From: an uncultured Pelagibacteraceae bacterium
Lineage (GTDB): Bacteria > Pseudomonadota > Alphaproteobacteria > Pelagibacterales > Pelagibacteraceae
Assembly: GCA_902587155.1 (NCBI GenBank)
Contig: CACIKE010000005.1
Location: 1-64,000 of the forward strand
Direction: 5' to 3'
DNA length: 64,000 nt
This document shows, piece after piece, positions 44,396 through 53,527 of this stretch. The notes under the pieces are model-generated. The model was not told where the DNA came from. It worked only from the letters and a program-made list of their open reading frames with translations, and ran no database searches. A program made the translations under genes and the position numbers. Within the stretch, counting starts at the first letter, position 1, and each line of letters starts with the position of its first letter.

Positions 44396-45655
44396 TTATT
44401 TGACAGAAATTTTTTCCAAATTGTCCATATACGGTCTTAAAACTTTTGGAATTATTATTGAACCATCTTTTTGTTGATAATTTTCTATAACTGCTATTAA
44501 AGTTCTACCCACAGCTAGACCACTCCCATTTAAAGTACCAACATAAAGAGTTTCTTTTTTCTGATTCTTATATCTTGCTTTCATTCTCACAGCTTGAAAA
44601 GTTGAACAAGATGAACAAGAAGAAATTTCTCTATATTTTTTCTCTGAAGGTAGCCAAACTTCAATGTCATAAGTTTTTTCAGCACTAAATCCCATGTCAC
44701 CGCTGCATAGGATCATTTTTCTGTATGGTAATTCTAATAGATCTAAAATTGATGTTGCACATTTCGTCATTCTCTCAAGTTCTTCTAGACATTTTTCTTG
44801 TTCGACGATACTAACCATTTCAACTTTGTAAAACTGATGCTGTCTAATCATACCCTTTGTATCTTTGCCATAACTACCTGCCTCTTTTCTGAAGCATGGT
44901 GTAGATGCAACAAATCTCATTGGAAGATCTTTTTGATTAATCATCTTATCTTTAACAATGTTAGTTAAAATCACTTCTGCAGTAGGTATCAAAAACTTTC
45001 TTTCCCCATTATCATCTAGTTTGATTTCAAATTGATCATTCTCAAATTTAGGAAGTTGACCTGTACCAAACATTGTACTTTCAGAAGCGAATAAAGGTGG
45101 TGAAATTTCTTCATAACCATTTTTTAAAATGTGCAAATCTAGCATGAAATTTGAAATAGCCCTTTCTAATAAGGCCAGTTTATTTTTTACGAATACAAAC
45201 CGTGCACCTGTAGTTTTTGTGGCTAGGTCAAAATCAAGCATTCCAAGTTTTTCACCTAATTCATAATGTGATAAAGGTTTAAAATCAAAATTTGGTATTT
45301 GACCTGATTTCATTATTTCTACGTTATCATTTTCATTTTTTCCATTCGGAACATCTTTATGAGGAATATTTGGGATAAATGATAAAATCTTATCTAGTTG
45401 GTCTTTTATTATTTTTTGCTGTTTTGATATTTCGTCTATTTCATTTGAAATTTCTTTTGATTTTTTAAATAATTTTTCATCTTTAGATTTTGAAATCTCT
45501 TTTTTTTCATTTTCCAAAGACTCTTTTTTTTGGATAAAATTTCTATTTTTGATATCTAAGTCTTTAAGTTCATTAAAATCTATTTTAAGAAATCTACCTT
45601 TTAGTGCGTTTTTAAAATCATCAAAATTTTTTCTTATTTCCTTTAAGTTATGCAT
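44396..45655 (-). CDS. serS: Seryl-tRNA synthetase
   Basis: A 419-residue class II synthetase. An N-terminal coiled-coil arm (residues about 30-100, rich in Lys and Glu) binds the long variable arm of tRNA-Ser. The catalytic core has TAEVILTNI, RFVASTPCFRKEAGSYGKDTKGMIRQHQFYKVEMV (motif 2), YDIEVWLPSEKKYREISSCSSCSTFQAVRMKARY and NGSGLAVGRTLIAVIENYQQ (motif 3). It overlaps tatC by eight bases. In related bacteria surE often follows, but here yajC does. Confidence 0.95.
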   Translation of the reverse strand: MHNLKEIRKNFDDFKNALKGRFLKIDFNELKDLDIKNRNFIQKKESLENEKKEISKSKDEKLFKKSKEISNEIDEISKQQKIIKDQLDKILSFIPNIPHKDVPNGKNENDNVEIMKSGQIPNFDFKPLSHYELGEKLGMLDFDLATKTTGARFVFVKNKLALLERAISNFMLDLHILKNGYEEISPPLFASESTMFGTGQLPKFENDQFEIKLDDNGERKFLIPTAEVILTNIVKDKMINQKDLPMRFVASTPCFRKEAGSYGKDTKGMIRQHQFYKVEMVSIVEQEKCLEELERMTKCATSILDLLELPYRKMILCSGDMGFSAEKTYDIEVWLPSEKKYREISSCSSCSTFQAVRMKARYKNQKKETLYVGTLNGSGLAVGRTLIAVIENYQQKDGSIIIPKVLRPYMDNLEKISVK

Positions 45656-46418
45656 TAGAATCTTTAAATTTCTTATCCTCTATAAACTTTACAGAAAAAA
45701 TTGATAATTCATATAAAATTAATAATGGAATCGCTAAACCAATTTGGGTTATAGGGTCAGGCGGTGTTAATAATGCTGCTGCTGCAAAAATTATAACTAC
45801 AACGTATTTTCTTCTTTTCTTTAAAAATTCAGAATCAACAACACCAATTCTAGCTAGTAAACTTAAAACCACAGGTAATTGAAAACTTATACCAAAAGCG
45901 AAAATAAGTTTCATGACTAATGATAAATACTCATTTACCTTAGCTTCAAGTTGTATCGGTAAATTTGTGGATAAACCTGTGCTTTCAAATGATAAAAAAA
46001 ACTTTATCGCTAAAGGCATTATCAAATAATAAACTAACATCCCTCCAAGAAAAAAAAGTACTGGAGTTAATATTAGATAAGGTAATATTGCATGTTTTTC
46101 ATGTTTATATAAACCAGGCGCTATAAATTTCCAAATTTGCATAAGTATAAACGGGCAAGTGACAAAGAATGCTGTAAAGAAAGAAATCTTTAGATATGTT
46201 AAAAAAGTTTCTTGAAGAGCGGTAAATATTAATCGTCTGTCAGTTCCATCATCTTTAACGGCTTGGGCGAAAGGATCTACTAAAAAACCATATAAATGTT
46301 CTGCAAAAAAATAACATCCAACAAAAAAAACAATTAGAAAAATAAAACTATGTATAAGTCTTTTTCTTAGTTCAGCTAAATGGCTTACAAAACCACCCTC
46401 TTTATCATTCTGATTCAT
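45648..46418 (-). CDS. tatC: Twin-arginine translocase subunit TatC
   Basis: A 256-residue protein with six membrane helices. Signatures are FVSHLAELRKRLIHSFIFL at the start, KFIAPGLYKHEK with the conserved Pro-Gly-Leu, FGISFQLPVVLSLLARIGVVDSEFLKKRRKYVVVIIFAAAALLTPPDP and the C-terminal helix. It is the substrate-recognising subunit of the Tat pathway, which the M48 protease in this window may use. It overlaps tatB by 14 bases and serS by eight. Confidence 0.95.
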   Translation of the reverse strand: MNQNDKEGGFVSHLAELRKRLIHSFIFLIVFFVGCYFFAEHLYGFLVDPFAQAVKDDGTDRRLIFTALQETFLTYLKISFFTAFFVTCPFILMQIWKFIAPGLYKHEKHAILPYLILTPVLFFLGGMLVYYLIMPLAIKFFLSFESTGLSTNLPIQLEAKVNEYLSLVMKLIFAFGISFQLPVVLSLLARIGVVDSEFLKKRRKYVVVIIFAAAALLTPPDPITQIGLAIPLLILYELSIFSVKFIEDKKFKDSNA

Positions 46419-46620
46419 GTTTTTTTTCTTCTTTTTTTTCTATTTTATCATTTTCAATATCAATATTTGAAACTTCATTTTGGACATTATTGATATAATT
46501 CTTAATTGTACCAATCCATGAGCCAACTTTTTTTAACATTATTGGAAAATCTTTTGGTCCAAGAACAACAATAGCTATTGCTACAATAATTAAAATCTCA
46601 AACCAACCAATAGTAGGCAT
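46405..46620 (-). CDS. tatB: Sec-independent translocase subunit TatB
   Basis: A 71-residue protein: one N-terminal helix (IGWFEILIIVAIAIVVLGPKDFPIMLKKVGSWIG) with the Phe-Gly/Leu-Gly-Pro hinge, an amphipathic helix and an acidic/lysine tail. GPKDFPIML and the WFEI start mark TatB rather than TatA. It is short against the family's usual length of about 100 to 200, with most of the variable tail missing. It overlaps tatC. Confidence 0.88.
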   Translation of the reverse strand: MPTIGWFEILIIVAIAIVVLGPKDFPIMLKKVGSWIGTIKNYINNVQNEVSNIDIENDKIEKKEEKKHESE

Positions 46621-46625
46621 GTGAT

Positions 46626-46826
46626 TTAATCTTTTTTGTTATTATCTTGATTATCTTCGGAAATATTTTTAGGTTCGTTGTCATCAGTAACATCTGATGC
46701 CATACCTTTTTTGAAGCTCTTAATTCCTTTAGCAACATCTCCCATCAGACTTGAGATCTTACCTCTTCCAAAAAGTAAAACTACAAGTATAACAACAATT
46801 GCTATCTGCCAAATTCCTATGCTCAT
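46626..46826 (-). CDS. tatA: Sec-independent translocase subunit TatA
   Basis: A 66-residue pore-forming subunit: [42 protein letters not shown] contains the short membrane helix, the FGRGK hinge and the amphipathic helix. An acidic tail follows. It is the first of tatA-tatB-tatC with a five-base gap to tatB, and it follows scpB with a 56-base gap. Confidence 0.93.
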   Translation of the reverse strand: MSIGIWQIAIVVILVVLLFGRGKISSLMGDVAKGIKSFKKGMASDVTDDNEPKNISEDNQDNNKKD

Positions 46827-46882
46827 AGAAAAGTTATATATCTTTTATTCTCAATTTAAAAGTGACTTTTTTTTAACCTAAG

Positions 46883-47590
46883 TTATGAATTCTTATTTTT
46901 CTCCTCAGAGTCTAAAGTGCTACTTAGCATTTCATCAATATTTGAATAAATATCCTCTTTTTTACCATCTTGTTTCTCTTTATAAAATTTACCAGTTCCA
47001 AAAATTGCATTATCAATATTTGTACTATCGATAAGACCAGCGGCACCCAATTCATCAACGGTTGGTAAATCGGATAACTTTTGAAGATTGAAATGACTTA
47101 AAAAATCATCAGTCGTGACATATTGAATTGGTTTTCCAGGGACATCTTTTCTACCACCTGGTTTTACCCAGTTTAACTCCATCAAAATTTCAAGAGTATT
47201 TGTGCCGAATGCAACACCTCTAATTTCCTCAATTTCAGCACGTGTTACTGGTTGATGATAAACAATGATTGCAAGTGTTTCAATTGCAGCTCTTGATAAT
47301 TTTTTTTCAACAGTTTTTTCCTGTTTCATAATTTCAGAAAGATTTGGCGATGTTCTAAATGACCATTTTTTTGAGATACACACTAAATTAATACCTCGAT
47401 TGGAATATTCGTTTTGTAATTTTAATAAAATTTTTTCGACATTAGTTTTTTTTGAAATCTTATTTTCTATAGTTTCAATATCAAGTGGCTCAGCAGCTGC
47501 AAAAACTATTGCTTCAATTTCTTTTTCAATTGAAGATAATTTATTAGGAAAATCAATAACATTATCTTTTTTAGTATTTCTTTTATTCAT
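46883..47590 (-). CDS. scpB: Segregation and condensation protein B
   Basis: A 235-residue winged-helix protein, the partner of ScpA and SMC in chromosome condensation. LSSIEKEIEAIVFAAAEPLDIETIE opens the first winged helix. LSRAAIETLAIIVYHQPVTRAEIEEIRGV is the diagnostic ScpB motif, followed by WVKPGGRKDVPGKPIQYVTTDDFLSHF. The C-terminal tail is polar. It shares one base with the scpA stop. Confidence 0.93.
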   Translation of the reverse strand: MNKRNTKKDNVIDFPNKLSSIEKEIEAIVFAAAEPLDIETIENKISKKTNVEKILLKLQNEYSNRGINLVCISKKWSFRTSPNLSEIMKQEKTVEKKLSRAAIETLAIIVYHQPVTRAEIEEIRGVAFGTNTLEILMELNWVKPGGRKDVPGKPIQYVTTDDFLSHFNLQKLSDLPTVDELGAAGLIDSTNIDNAIFGTGKFYKEKQDGKKEDIYSNIDEMLSSTLDSEEKNKNS

Positions 47591-48327
47591 TATTTTTCCT
47601 TAATAAAAATATCATCAAATAAATTTTCTTGTTTAATTTTTAAGTTACCTTCTTTCACAAGTTCAAGTGATCCTGCAAAAATACCTGCTGTACCAGTTTT
47701 TTTATATTTTGTAATACTCTTAAAATTTTTAGGTATCAAGTCCTCTAATTTTTTCCAATCAGTTAGTTTTCCAAAAAAATCTCTGATTGTTTTAATCCCC
47801 TCTTCAGTTGTAAAAACAGGGAGTTTAGGAATATTTATTTTTTGAAAATCTTTAGTCATAATAATAGTTGAATATGTTTTTAGTAATTCAAATAAATTTA
47901 CTTTAATTTCACTGTTATAAATGGGTCTAATGCCTGCCCTAACACCTCTGGTTCTGATTTCACGACCTAATCTTTTACGTTTTAACATTTGTTCAGATAA
48001 TAATCTGATTAATTCTAATTTTTTAAGTTGGAGTTTTAATTTTTCTGCCACTTCTTGAACTTTAAACTCCTCCTCAGGTGTTCCAGGTAAAAGAAGTTTA
48101 GATTTCAAATAAGCAAGCCATGTGGCCATAAGTAAATACTCAGAGGCGGACTCTAGATTTAGATTTTTTTGGTTTGTTATAAAATCATGAAATTGATCTG
48201 CTAGTTTTGTAATAGAAATATTTTCTAAATTCACCTTTTGAGATTTTGCAAGGTCTAACAATATATCTAATGGACCGTTATAATTTTCAATATCAACACT
48301 AAAAAGTGAGGAATCATTTTCTGTCAT
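47590..48327 (-). CDS. scpA: Segregation and condensation protein A
   Basis: A 245-residue kleisin that bridges SMC heads. YNGPLDILLDLAKSQKVNLENISITKLADQF is the N-terminal SMC-binding helix region. EYLLMATWLAYLKSKLLLPG is the signature of the second helix bundle, and the C-terminal winged helix includes ITKYKKTGTAGIFAGSLELVKEG. It lies nine bases after nagZ and overlaps scpB by one base, an arrangement conserved in alphaproteobacteria. Confidence 0.93.
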   Translation of the reverse strand: MTENDSSLFSVDIENYNGPLDILLDLAKSQKVNLENISITKLADQFHDFITNQKNLNLESASEYLLMATWLAYLKSKLLLPGTPEEEFKVQEVAEKLKLQLKKLELIRLLSEQMLKRKRLGREIRTRGVRAGIRPIYNSEIKVNLFELLKTYSTIIMTKDFQKINIPKLPVFTTEEGIKTIRDFFGKLTDWKKLEDLIPKNFKSITKYKKTGTAGIFAGSLELVKEGNLKIKQENLFDDIFIKEK

Positions 48328-48336
48328 AAGCGAATA

Positions 48337-49284
48337 CTAACTTATTATCTTATAAAATTGTGATGTTTTTTTTATTACAAATTTGCTTATGAAAGGTGAA
48401 TTTTCAGCAACAATTTCCATCTCATTTTCTTTGGCATTACAATGTAAAACAAGATTACAACCAGCATTAAACGCATTGATTGTATTTTCTTTAATTTTAC
48501 CTTTTAAACTTTTCATTGATATATCGTCAGAAATCAAAATATTCTTAAAACCTATTTTATTTCTTATTAATTTTATCATTTTTTTAGAATGCGTTACTGT
48601 GTTTTTTAAATCGATCTTTTTGAATATGATGTGGGCTGTCATTGCAAAAAAAGAATTTTTTCTTTTGAAAGGAAAAAAATCATTTTTTAATAAGTAATCC
48701 AAATTTTTACTAATTACGGGTGTAAAATGGTGACTATCAACTTTTGCTAAACCATGTCCTGGTATATGTTTAATAACAGTTCCTACGCCATTATTATGGT
48801 GATAGTTGATACAATAATCGCCAATTTTTGAAACTATTTTAGGATTACTAGAAAAAGATCTGTCTCCAATAATTGATGATGAACCTTTCTTTCTAAGATC
48901 TAAAACAGGACAAGTGTTGATATTAACTCCTATCAATTTTAATAAATATGATGTTTTATCAATAAATAATTTATAGAAAAAATTAAATTCCTTAGGTTTT
49001 TTTATAAATTTTTTGCCAAAAAATTCAGAGGTTAAATTTTCAAAAGATATAATATTTTTAAGTCGGTTTACTCTACCACCCTCTTGATCAATTAAGATTG
49101 GATATTTATTATCGTTAAAGATTTTTCGAATAGATGTGGTTAATTGTTTTGCCTGTTTGATATCTTTTATGTTTCTGGTAAATAAAATTACTCCCCATGG
49201 CTTATATTTTCTTAGAAAATTCTTTTCTCTGAGGCTAAGTTTTGTTGATTTTATACCAATAATAAAAGATCTTCTGTTATTCAT
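48337..49284 (-). CDS. nagZ: Beta-N-acetylhexosaminidase NagZ
   Basis: A 315-residue GH3 enzyme that removes N-acetylglucosamine from cell-wall fragments during recycling. ILIDQEGGRVNRLK, GDRSFSSNPKIVSKIG, VIKHIPGHGLAKVDSHHFTPVIS (the catalytic His loop) and ILISDDISMKSLKG (the catalytic Asp region) are in the expected order. I use the ATG at 49284, which overlaps the stop of the preceding gene (TAATG); an in-frame ATG six codons upstream is less likely. Confidence 0.9.
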   Translation of the reverse strand: MNNRRSFIIGIKSTKLSLREKNFLRKYKPWGVILFTRNIKDIKQAKQLTTSIRKIFNDNKYPILIDQEGGRVNRLKNIISFENLTSEFFGKKFIKKPKEFNFFYKLFIDKTSYLLKLIGVNINTCPVLDLRKKGSSSIIGDRSFSSNPKIVSKIGDYCINYHHNNGVGTVIKHIPGHGLAKVDSHHFTPVISKNLDYLLKNDFFPFKRKNSFFAMTAHIIFKKIDLKNTVTHSKKMIKLIRNKIGFKNILISDDISMKSLKGKIKENTINAFNAGCNLVLHCNAKENEMEIVAENSPFISKFVIKKTSQFYKIIS

Positions 49285-49541
49285 TAATCTAGAAGTTTCC
49301 AAAAATTAAATTTTTTCTTTTTATCTTTATTAGATTTCTCTACATATTGGATAATATTTTTAGTATCATTTTCTAAAACTGGCAATTTTTCAGAATAAAT
49401 ATCAATTTTTTTTTCAATATTGCTCAAAGATCTAAAAGAATTTTTTTTATTATCATCTGAAAAATAATACTTACCTGTAAAAAAAATAAAGAAACTTATG
49501 AATAATAAAAATATTAAATATTTAATCTCTTTTAGCATCAC
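49284..49541 (-). CDS. Small membrane-anchored protein in the SPOR position
   Basis: An 85-residue protein with one N-terminal helix (YLIFLLFISFFIFFTGKYYF) and a charged tail (SLSNIEKKIDIYSEKLPVLEND, then KKKKFNFWKLLD). In alphaproteobacteria argS is typically followed by a much longer SPOR-domain protein and nagZ. Here the slot and topology are kept, but no SPOR domain is visible. It overlaps argS by four bases and nagZ by one (TAATG). I see it as a likely shortened homologue or replacement; its function is unknown. Confidence 0.7.
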   Translation of the reverse strand: MMLKEIKYLIFLLFISFFIFFTGKYYFSDDNKKNSFRSLSNIEKKIDIYSEKLPVLENDTKNIIQYVEKSNKDKKKKFNFWKLLD

Positions 49542-51268
49542 ATTTTATCTGGCGTAGATACGCCAACTATATTCATTCCAGATTTTACTACATTGGAAAT
49601 AGCTTTTAGAAAAATCAATTTATCATCTGTTATCTTTTTTTGATTATTAATAAATCTTTTGTCTGGATTTTCCTTACCTAAATTCCAATATGAATGAAAT
49701 AAAGAGGCTAATTCATATAAATAAGTCGGTATTCTATGTGGCTCAAGCTTATTACAAGATACATCAATACACTTGGGCCATTCAGATAATTTTTTTAAGA
49801 TTTTTATTTCATCTTTAGAATACTCAAAATCGTACTTGGTAATATCTAGATCTGAATTTAAATCTTTATCAAGATGTCTATATACTGAACATATTCTTGC
49901 ATAACAGTATTGAACGTAATAAAGGGGGTTATCTTTTGATTTTTCTACAACGTTATCAAAATCAAAATCGAGTTCAACATCACTACTTCGATTTAGCATT
50001 ATAAATCTTGTTGCATCTTTTCCTACCTCATTAATTAAATCATCTATAGTTATATAGTCCCCTTTTCTTTTAGACATTTTAAAGGGTTTCTTATCTTTAA
50101 TAAGTTTAACAAGTTGGCTAACTTTACAAATTAATCTATCTTTAGAGTTTGATAAAGCTTCAACAGATGATGAAATTCTTTTTATATAACCAGCATGATC
50201 TGCGCCTAAAATATTAATAAGCCTATCAAATTTTCTGTCTAATTTATTTTTGTGGTATGCAACATCACTTGCAAAATAAGTCCAAGCACCATCAGATTTT
50301 TGTAATGCTCTATCTTTGTCATCTCCAAAATCAGTTGATCGAAAAAGCAATTGCTCGCGTTCCACCCAATCACTATCATCTTCGCCAGCAGGTGCCTTTA
50401 TTTTTCCTTTATAAACAAATTTGTTTTTTTGAAGAAACTCAACAACTTTTTCTACTTCTTGATTTTCAACTATTTTCTTTTCACTGACAAAGTTATCATG
50501 ATTAATACCAAGACTTTTAAGATTACTTTTGATTAATTTTAATGCTTCGTTAATAGCTAAAGAAGTTAATTCTTGAGATATTTTATCAAAATTTTCAAAA
50601 TCAATATTTTTGTTTGAATTTAAAATGTTTTGAGCAAAGTCAATTAAATAGTCTCCAGGATATAAATCTTCATTATCTATTGGAAAAGGTTCATTAAAAG
50701 AAATCTCTCTTATTCTATAATAAACTGACTTTGTAAAATTTATAATCTGATTACCATAGTCGTTTATATAATACTCTTTTGTAACTTTATTATTATTAAA
50801 TAATAAAAGATTAGCCATCACATCGCCTAATATTGCTCCTCTACAATGACCAACGTGTAAAGGTCCTGTTGGATTAGCAGATACAAATTCTATTAGGTAA
50901 TTTCTTTTAATATTTTTATTTGTTCCAAAAGAATTAGAATTTTTAATTACTTCTTTAATAAAGTTTGTCCAAAAAATAGGTTTAAATTTAATGTTGATAA
51001 AACCAGGTTTTACAACTGATATCTCTTCAATAAATTTATCCTCTTTTTTGATTTTTTCTACCAAGATTGACGCCAGATCTGATGGAGATTTATTATTAAT
51101 CTTAGAAAGGACCATGGCTACATTGGTAGAGATATCACTATCAAATTTTGAAGGTGGAATTTCAGCGGTTATCCCGTTTAGTGAATCTGGTAAAATTAAA
51201 TCTCCATTTGAAGAAAGTGTTGAAAGGATTTCTTTTATTTTATCTAAATACTGTTCAAAAATATTCAT
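49538..51268 (-). CDS. argS: Arginyl-tRNA synthetase
   Basis: A 576-residue class I synthetase. The N-terminal Add-1 domain (about residues 1-100) precedes EFVSANPTGPLHVGHCRGAILGD with the HIGH-type motif HVGH near residue 137. YYINDYGNQI, DGAWTYFASDVAYHKNKL and the KMSKRKGDYI variant (normal for ArgRS) follow, then NPLYYVQYCYARICSV in the anticodon-binding domain. It overlaps dgt by four bases and the next small gene by four. Confidence 0.95.
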   Translation of the reverse strand: MNIFEQYLDKIKEILSTLSSNGDLILPDSLNGITAEIPPSKFDSDISTNVAMVLSKINNKSPSDLASILVEKIKKEDKFIEEISVVKPGFINIKFKPIFWTNFIKEVIKNSNSFGTNKNIKRNYLIEFVSANPTGPLHVGHCRGAILGDVMANLLLFNNNKVTKEYYINDYGNQIINFTKSVYYRIREISFNEPFPIDNEDLYPGDYLIDFAQNILNSNKNIDFENFDKISQELTSLAINEALKLIKSNLKSLGINHDNFVSEKKIVENQEVEKVVEFLQKNKFVYKGKIKAPAGEDDSDWVEREQLLFRSTDFGDDKDRALQKSDGAWTYFASDVAYHKNKLDRKFDRLINILGADHAGYIKRISSSVEALSNSKDRLICKVSQLVKLIKDKKPFKMSKRKGDYITIDDLINEVGKDATRFIMLNRSSDVELDFDFDNVVEKSKDNPLYYVQYCYARICSVYRHLDKDLNSDLDITKYDFEYSKDEIKILKKLSEWPKCIDVSCNKLEPHRIPTYLYELASLFHSYWNLGKENPDKRFINNQKKITDDKLIFLKAISNVVKSGMNIVGVSTPDKM

Positions 51269-52383
51269 TTAAAGTTTTTGTGAAGGTTGATTGCATATCT
51301 GTCTGTCATTCCTGATATAAAATCTGAAATTGCTCTATATTTATCCTTTGAGAGATGATTTTTTGAAATAAATTTTTTAGGGTTTTTTTGTATTTTATTA
51401 AACAGTTTTTTAATTATTAATTTGCCATTATCGTTTTTTTTCAGAACTGCATTATTATTATACATCTTTGTTTTTAAAAAAAATCTAATTTCATTAACAG
51501 AATCTTTGACTTTTTCAGAAAAATCTACAATGGTTAAATTTGCTTTAGTAATATCTTTATAATTTTTTATTTTGTTAATCTTCAAATTGGTTTTGGTATT
51601 TCTAATTAAATCTCTTATCATTTGATCAATAGAATCTCTTATAATCTGATATGTTGCAATTTTATAGTTTTGTTTGTTTATCTTTTTTTTATATTTTTTA
51701 TAAATATCTTTAAAAAAGTTAATTTCAATTAACTCCTCTAGTTTAAATAAATTTGCATTTATACCATCTTGAATATCATGATTGTTATAAGCTATATCAT
51801 CTGAAATAGCTGAAACTTGAGCCTCTAATGATGGATAAGTCTCAAAATTAATCTTATGATTGAATTTTTTTACACCAATAAGACTATCAACCAAATCTAA
51901 CTCGTAAATTGGACCATTATGCTTAAGCAATCCCTCTAACGTTTCAATTGAAAGATTTAACCCGCTATACTTAAGATATTTATTCTCCAAAAACATAACC
52001 ACGCGAAGAGTTTGTAAATTATGGTCAAAGCCTCCATAATCTTCCATACATTCATTAAGAGAGTCCTCACCAGCATGACCAAAAGGTGGGTGACCCAAAT
52101 CATGTGCTAAACTTAAGGTTTCAGCTAGATCCTCATTCAATTCAAGATATCTTGCAATAGATCGTGCAATTTGAGCAACTTCCATTGAATGGGTTAATCT
52201 TGTTCTGTAATGATCACCTTCTGTGTTAACAAATACTTGTGTCTTGTGTTTGAGCCTTCGAAATGAGGCACTGTGAATAATTCGATCTCTATCTCTTTGA
52301 AATGGCGATCTATATTTTGACAAAGATTCTTTGAATATTCTTCCTTTACTTTTGATAAGAGCAATCTTTGAGTATTTTTTCAT
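51265..52383 (-). CDS. dgt: Deoxyguanosinetriphosphate triphosphohydrolase
   Basis: A 372-residue HD-domain enzyme that hydrolyses dGTP to deoxyguanosine and tripolyphosphate. RDRDRIIHSASFRRLKHKTQVFV, TRLTHSMEVAQIARSIAR (His about 65) and LSLAHDLGHPPFGHAGEDSL (His94, Asp95) give the metal site, with AISDDIAYNNHDIQDGI as the third HD element. It diverges from erpA with a 50-base gap; the dgt/erpA pair beside argS is conserved in alphaproteobacteria. Confidence 0.94.
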   Translation of the reverse strand: MKKYSKIALIKSKGRIFKESLSKYRSPFQRDRDRIIHSASFRRLKHKTQVFVNTEGDHYRTRLTHSMEVAQIARSIARYLELNEDLAETLSLAHDLGHPPFGHAGEDSLNECMEDYGGFDHNLQTLRVVMFLENKYLKYSGLNLSIETLEGLLKHNGPIYELDLVDSLIGVKKFNHKINFETYPSLEAQVSAISDDIAYNNHDIQDGINANLFKLEELIEINFFKDIYKKYKKKINKQNYKIATYQIIRDSIDQMIRDLIRNTKTNLKINKIKNYKDITKANLTIVDFSEKVKDSVNEIRFFLKTKMYNNNAVLKKNDNGKLIIKKLFNKIQKNPKKFISKNHLSKDKYRAISDFISGMTDRYAINLHKNFK

Positions 52384-52433
52384 CCTTTAAAATTAAAATT
52401 TAAGTATTATATTAGTAATACCAGTGATCAATA

Positions 52434-52751
52434 ATGATTAAAGAAATTAAATTTACTGATAAGGCTCTAAAACAGATCAATGTTTTGCTGTCTAAAAAAG
52501 ACAAAGGGTCGTTTTTTAGAATCGCTATCAAAGGTGGTGGTTGCTCAGGCTTCCAATATGAATTTACTTTTGACAAAGAAAAAGCAGCTGATGATTTAAA
52601 TTATGAAAATATATTGATAGATAAAACTTCTGCAGATTTATTAAAAGGATCAGAAATAGACTATGTTTCTGAATTAATTGGTGAACAATTCAAAATAACT
52701 AATCCGCAAACCAAATCCTCTTGTGGTTGTGGTGTTTCGTTTTCTCTTTAA
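52434..52751 (+). CDS. erpA: Iron-sulfur insertion protein ErpA (A-type carrier)
   Basis: A 105-residue A-type carrier that hands Fe-S clusters to apoproteins. The three cluster cysteines are Cys37 (in GGGCSGFQYEF) and Cys97/Cys99 (in KSSCGCGVSFSL). FTDKALKQINVLL opens the fold. Its position next to dgt, far from isc/suf genes in this window, supports ErpA. Its TAA shares its last base with the xthA ATG. Confidence 0.92.
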   Translation: MIKEIKFTDKALKQINVLLSKKDKGSFFRIAIKGGGCSGFQYEFTFDKEKAADDLNYENILIDKTSADLLKGSEIDYVSELIGEQFKITNPQTKSSCGCGVSFSL

Positions 52752-53527
52752 TGATTATTTCCTCGTGGAATGTGAATTCTGTTCGAGCACGTATTGAAAA
52801 TATTAAGAGTTATCTTCTAAAATACAAGCCTGATGTTGTGATGATGCAAGAAATTAAAACTGAGGATGTAAACTTTCCTTATGACGATTTTTCTTCAATG
52901 GACTATGAAAGTCATGTATTTGGTCAAAAAAGTTACAATGGTGTTGCTATTATTTCAAAAGGAAAATTAAAAAATATCAAAACAGACTTAATCAAAGATA
53001 AGCTTAAACAATCAAGAATAATCTCAGCTGAACTTGAACACAAAAAGAAAAATATTCAATTAATCAATATCTATACGCCAAATGGTAATCCTGTTGATAC
53101 CGAAAAATATGATTACAAAAAAAAATGGCTCGATGATTTAATTAAACAATTAAAAGCTTTAACTAAAAAAAATCAAAATATAATTCTTGGTGGTGATTTT
53201 AATATTATCCCTGCAGCAGTGGATGTCTATAATCCAAAAAGCTTTGAGGACGATGCTCTATTTAGATTAGAAATAAGAAAAAAATTAAGAGAAATGATTA
53301 ATTTAGGTTTTAATGATGTCTACCGACATTTTAATGAAACTAAAGAAGAATATACTTTTTGGGATTACATGAGAGGTGCATGGCAGAAAAATAATGGTAT
53401 GAGAATTGATCACTTTTTAGTTTCAAATTCTTTAATAGACCAAGTTAAAGCTATTAATATTAATAAAGATCCAAGAGGTCGCGAAAAACCATCAGACCAT
53501 ACACCAATAGAAATTACTTTAGCTTAA
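52751..53527 (+). CDS. xthA: Exodeoxyribonuclease III
   Basis: A 258-residue AP endonuclease/3'-5' exonuclease of base excision repair. MIISSWNVNSVRARIENI is the standard start (ATG at 52751); the frame extends ten codons upstream, but that part lies inside erpA. VVMMQEIKTED holds the metal glutamate, GVAIISK, NIYTPNG, GGDFNIIPAAVDVYNP and MRIDHFLVS plus PSDHTPI complete the catalytic set (Asp/Asn/His). It ends with a nine-base convergent overlap with the Ldh-family gene. Confidence 0.94.
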   Translation: MIISSWNVNSVRARIENIKSYLLKYKPDVVMMQEIKTEDVNFPYDDFSSMDYESHVFGQKSYNGVAIISKGKLKNIKTDLIKDKLKQSRIISAELEHKKKNIQLINIYTPNGNPVDTEKYDYKKKWLDDLIKQLKALTKKNQNIILGGDFNIIPAAVDVYNPKSFEDDALFRLEIRKKLREMINLGFNDVYRHFNETKEEYTFWDYMRGAWQKNNGMRIDHFLVSNSLIDQVKAININKDPRGREKPSDHTPIEITLA

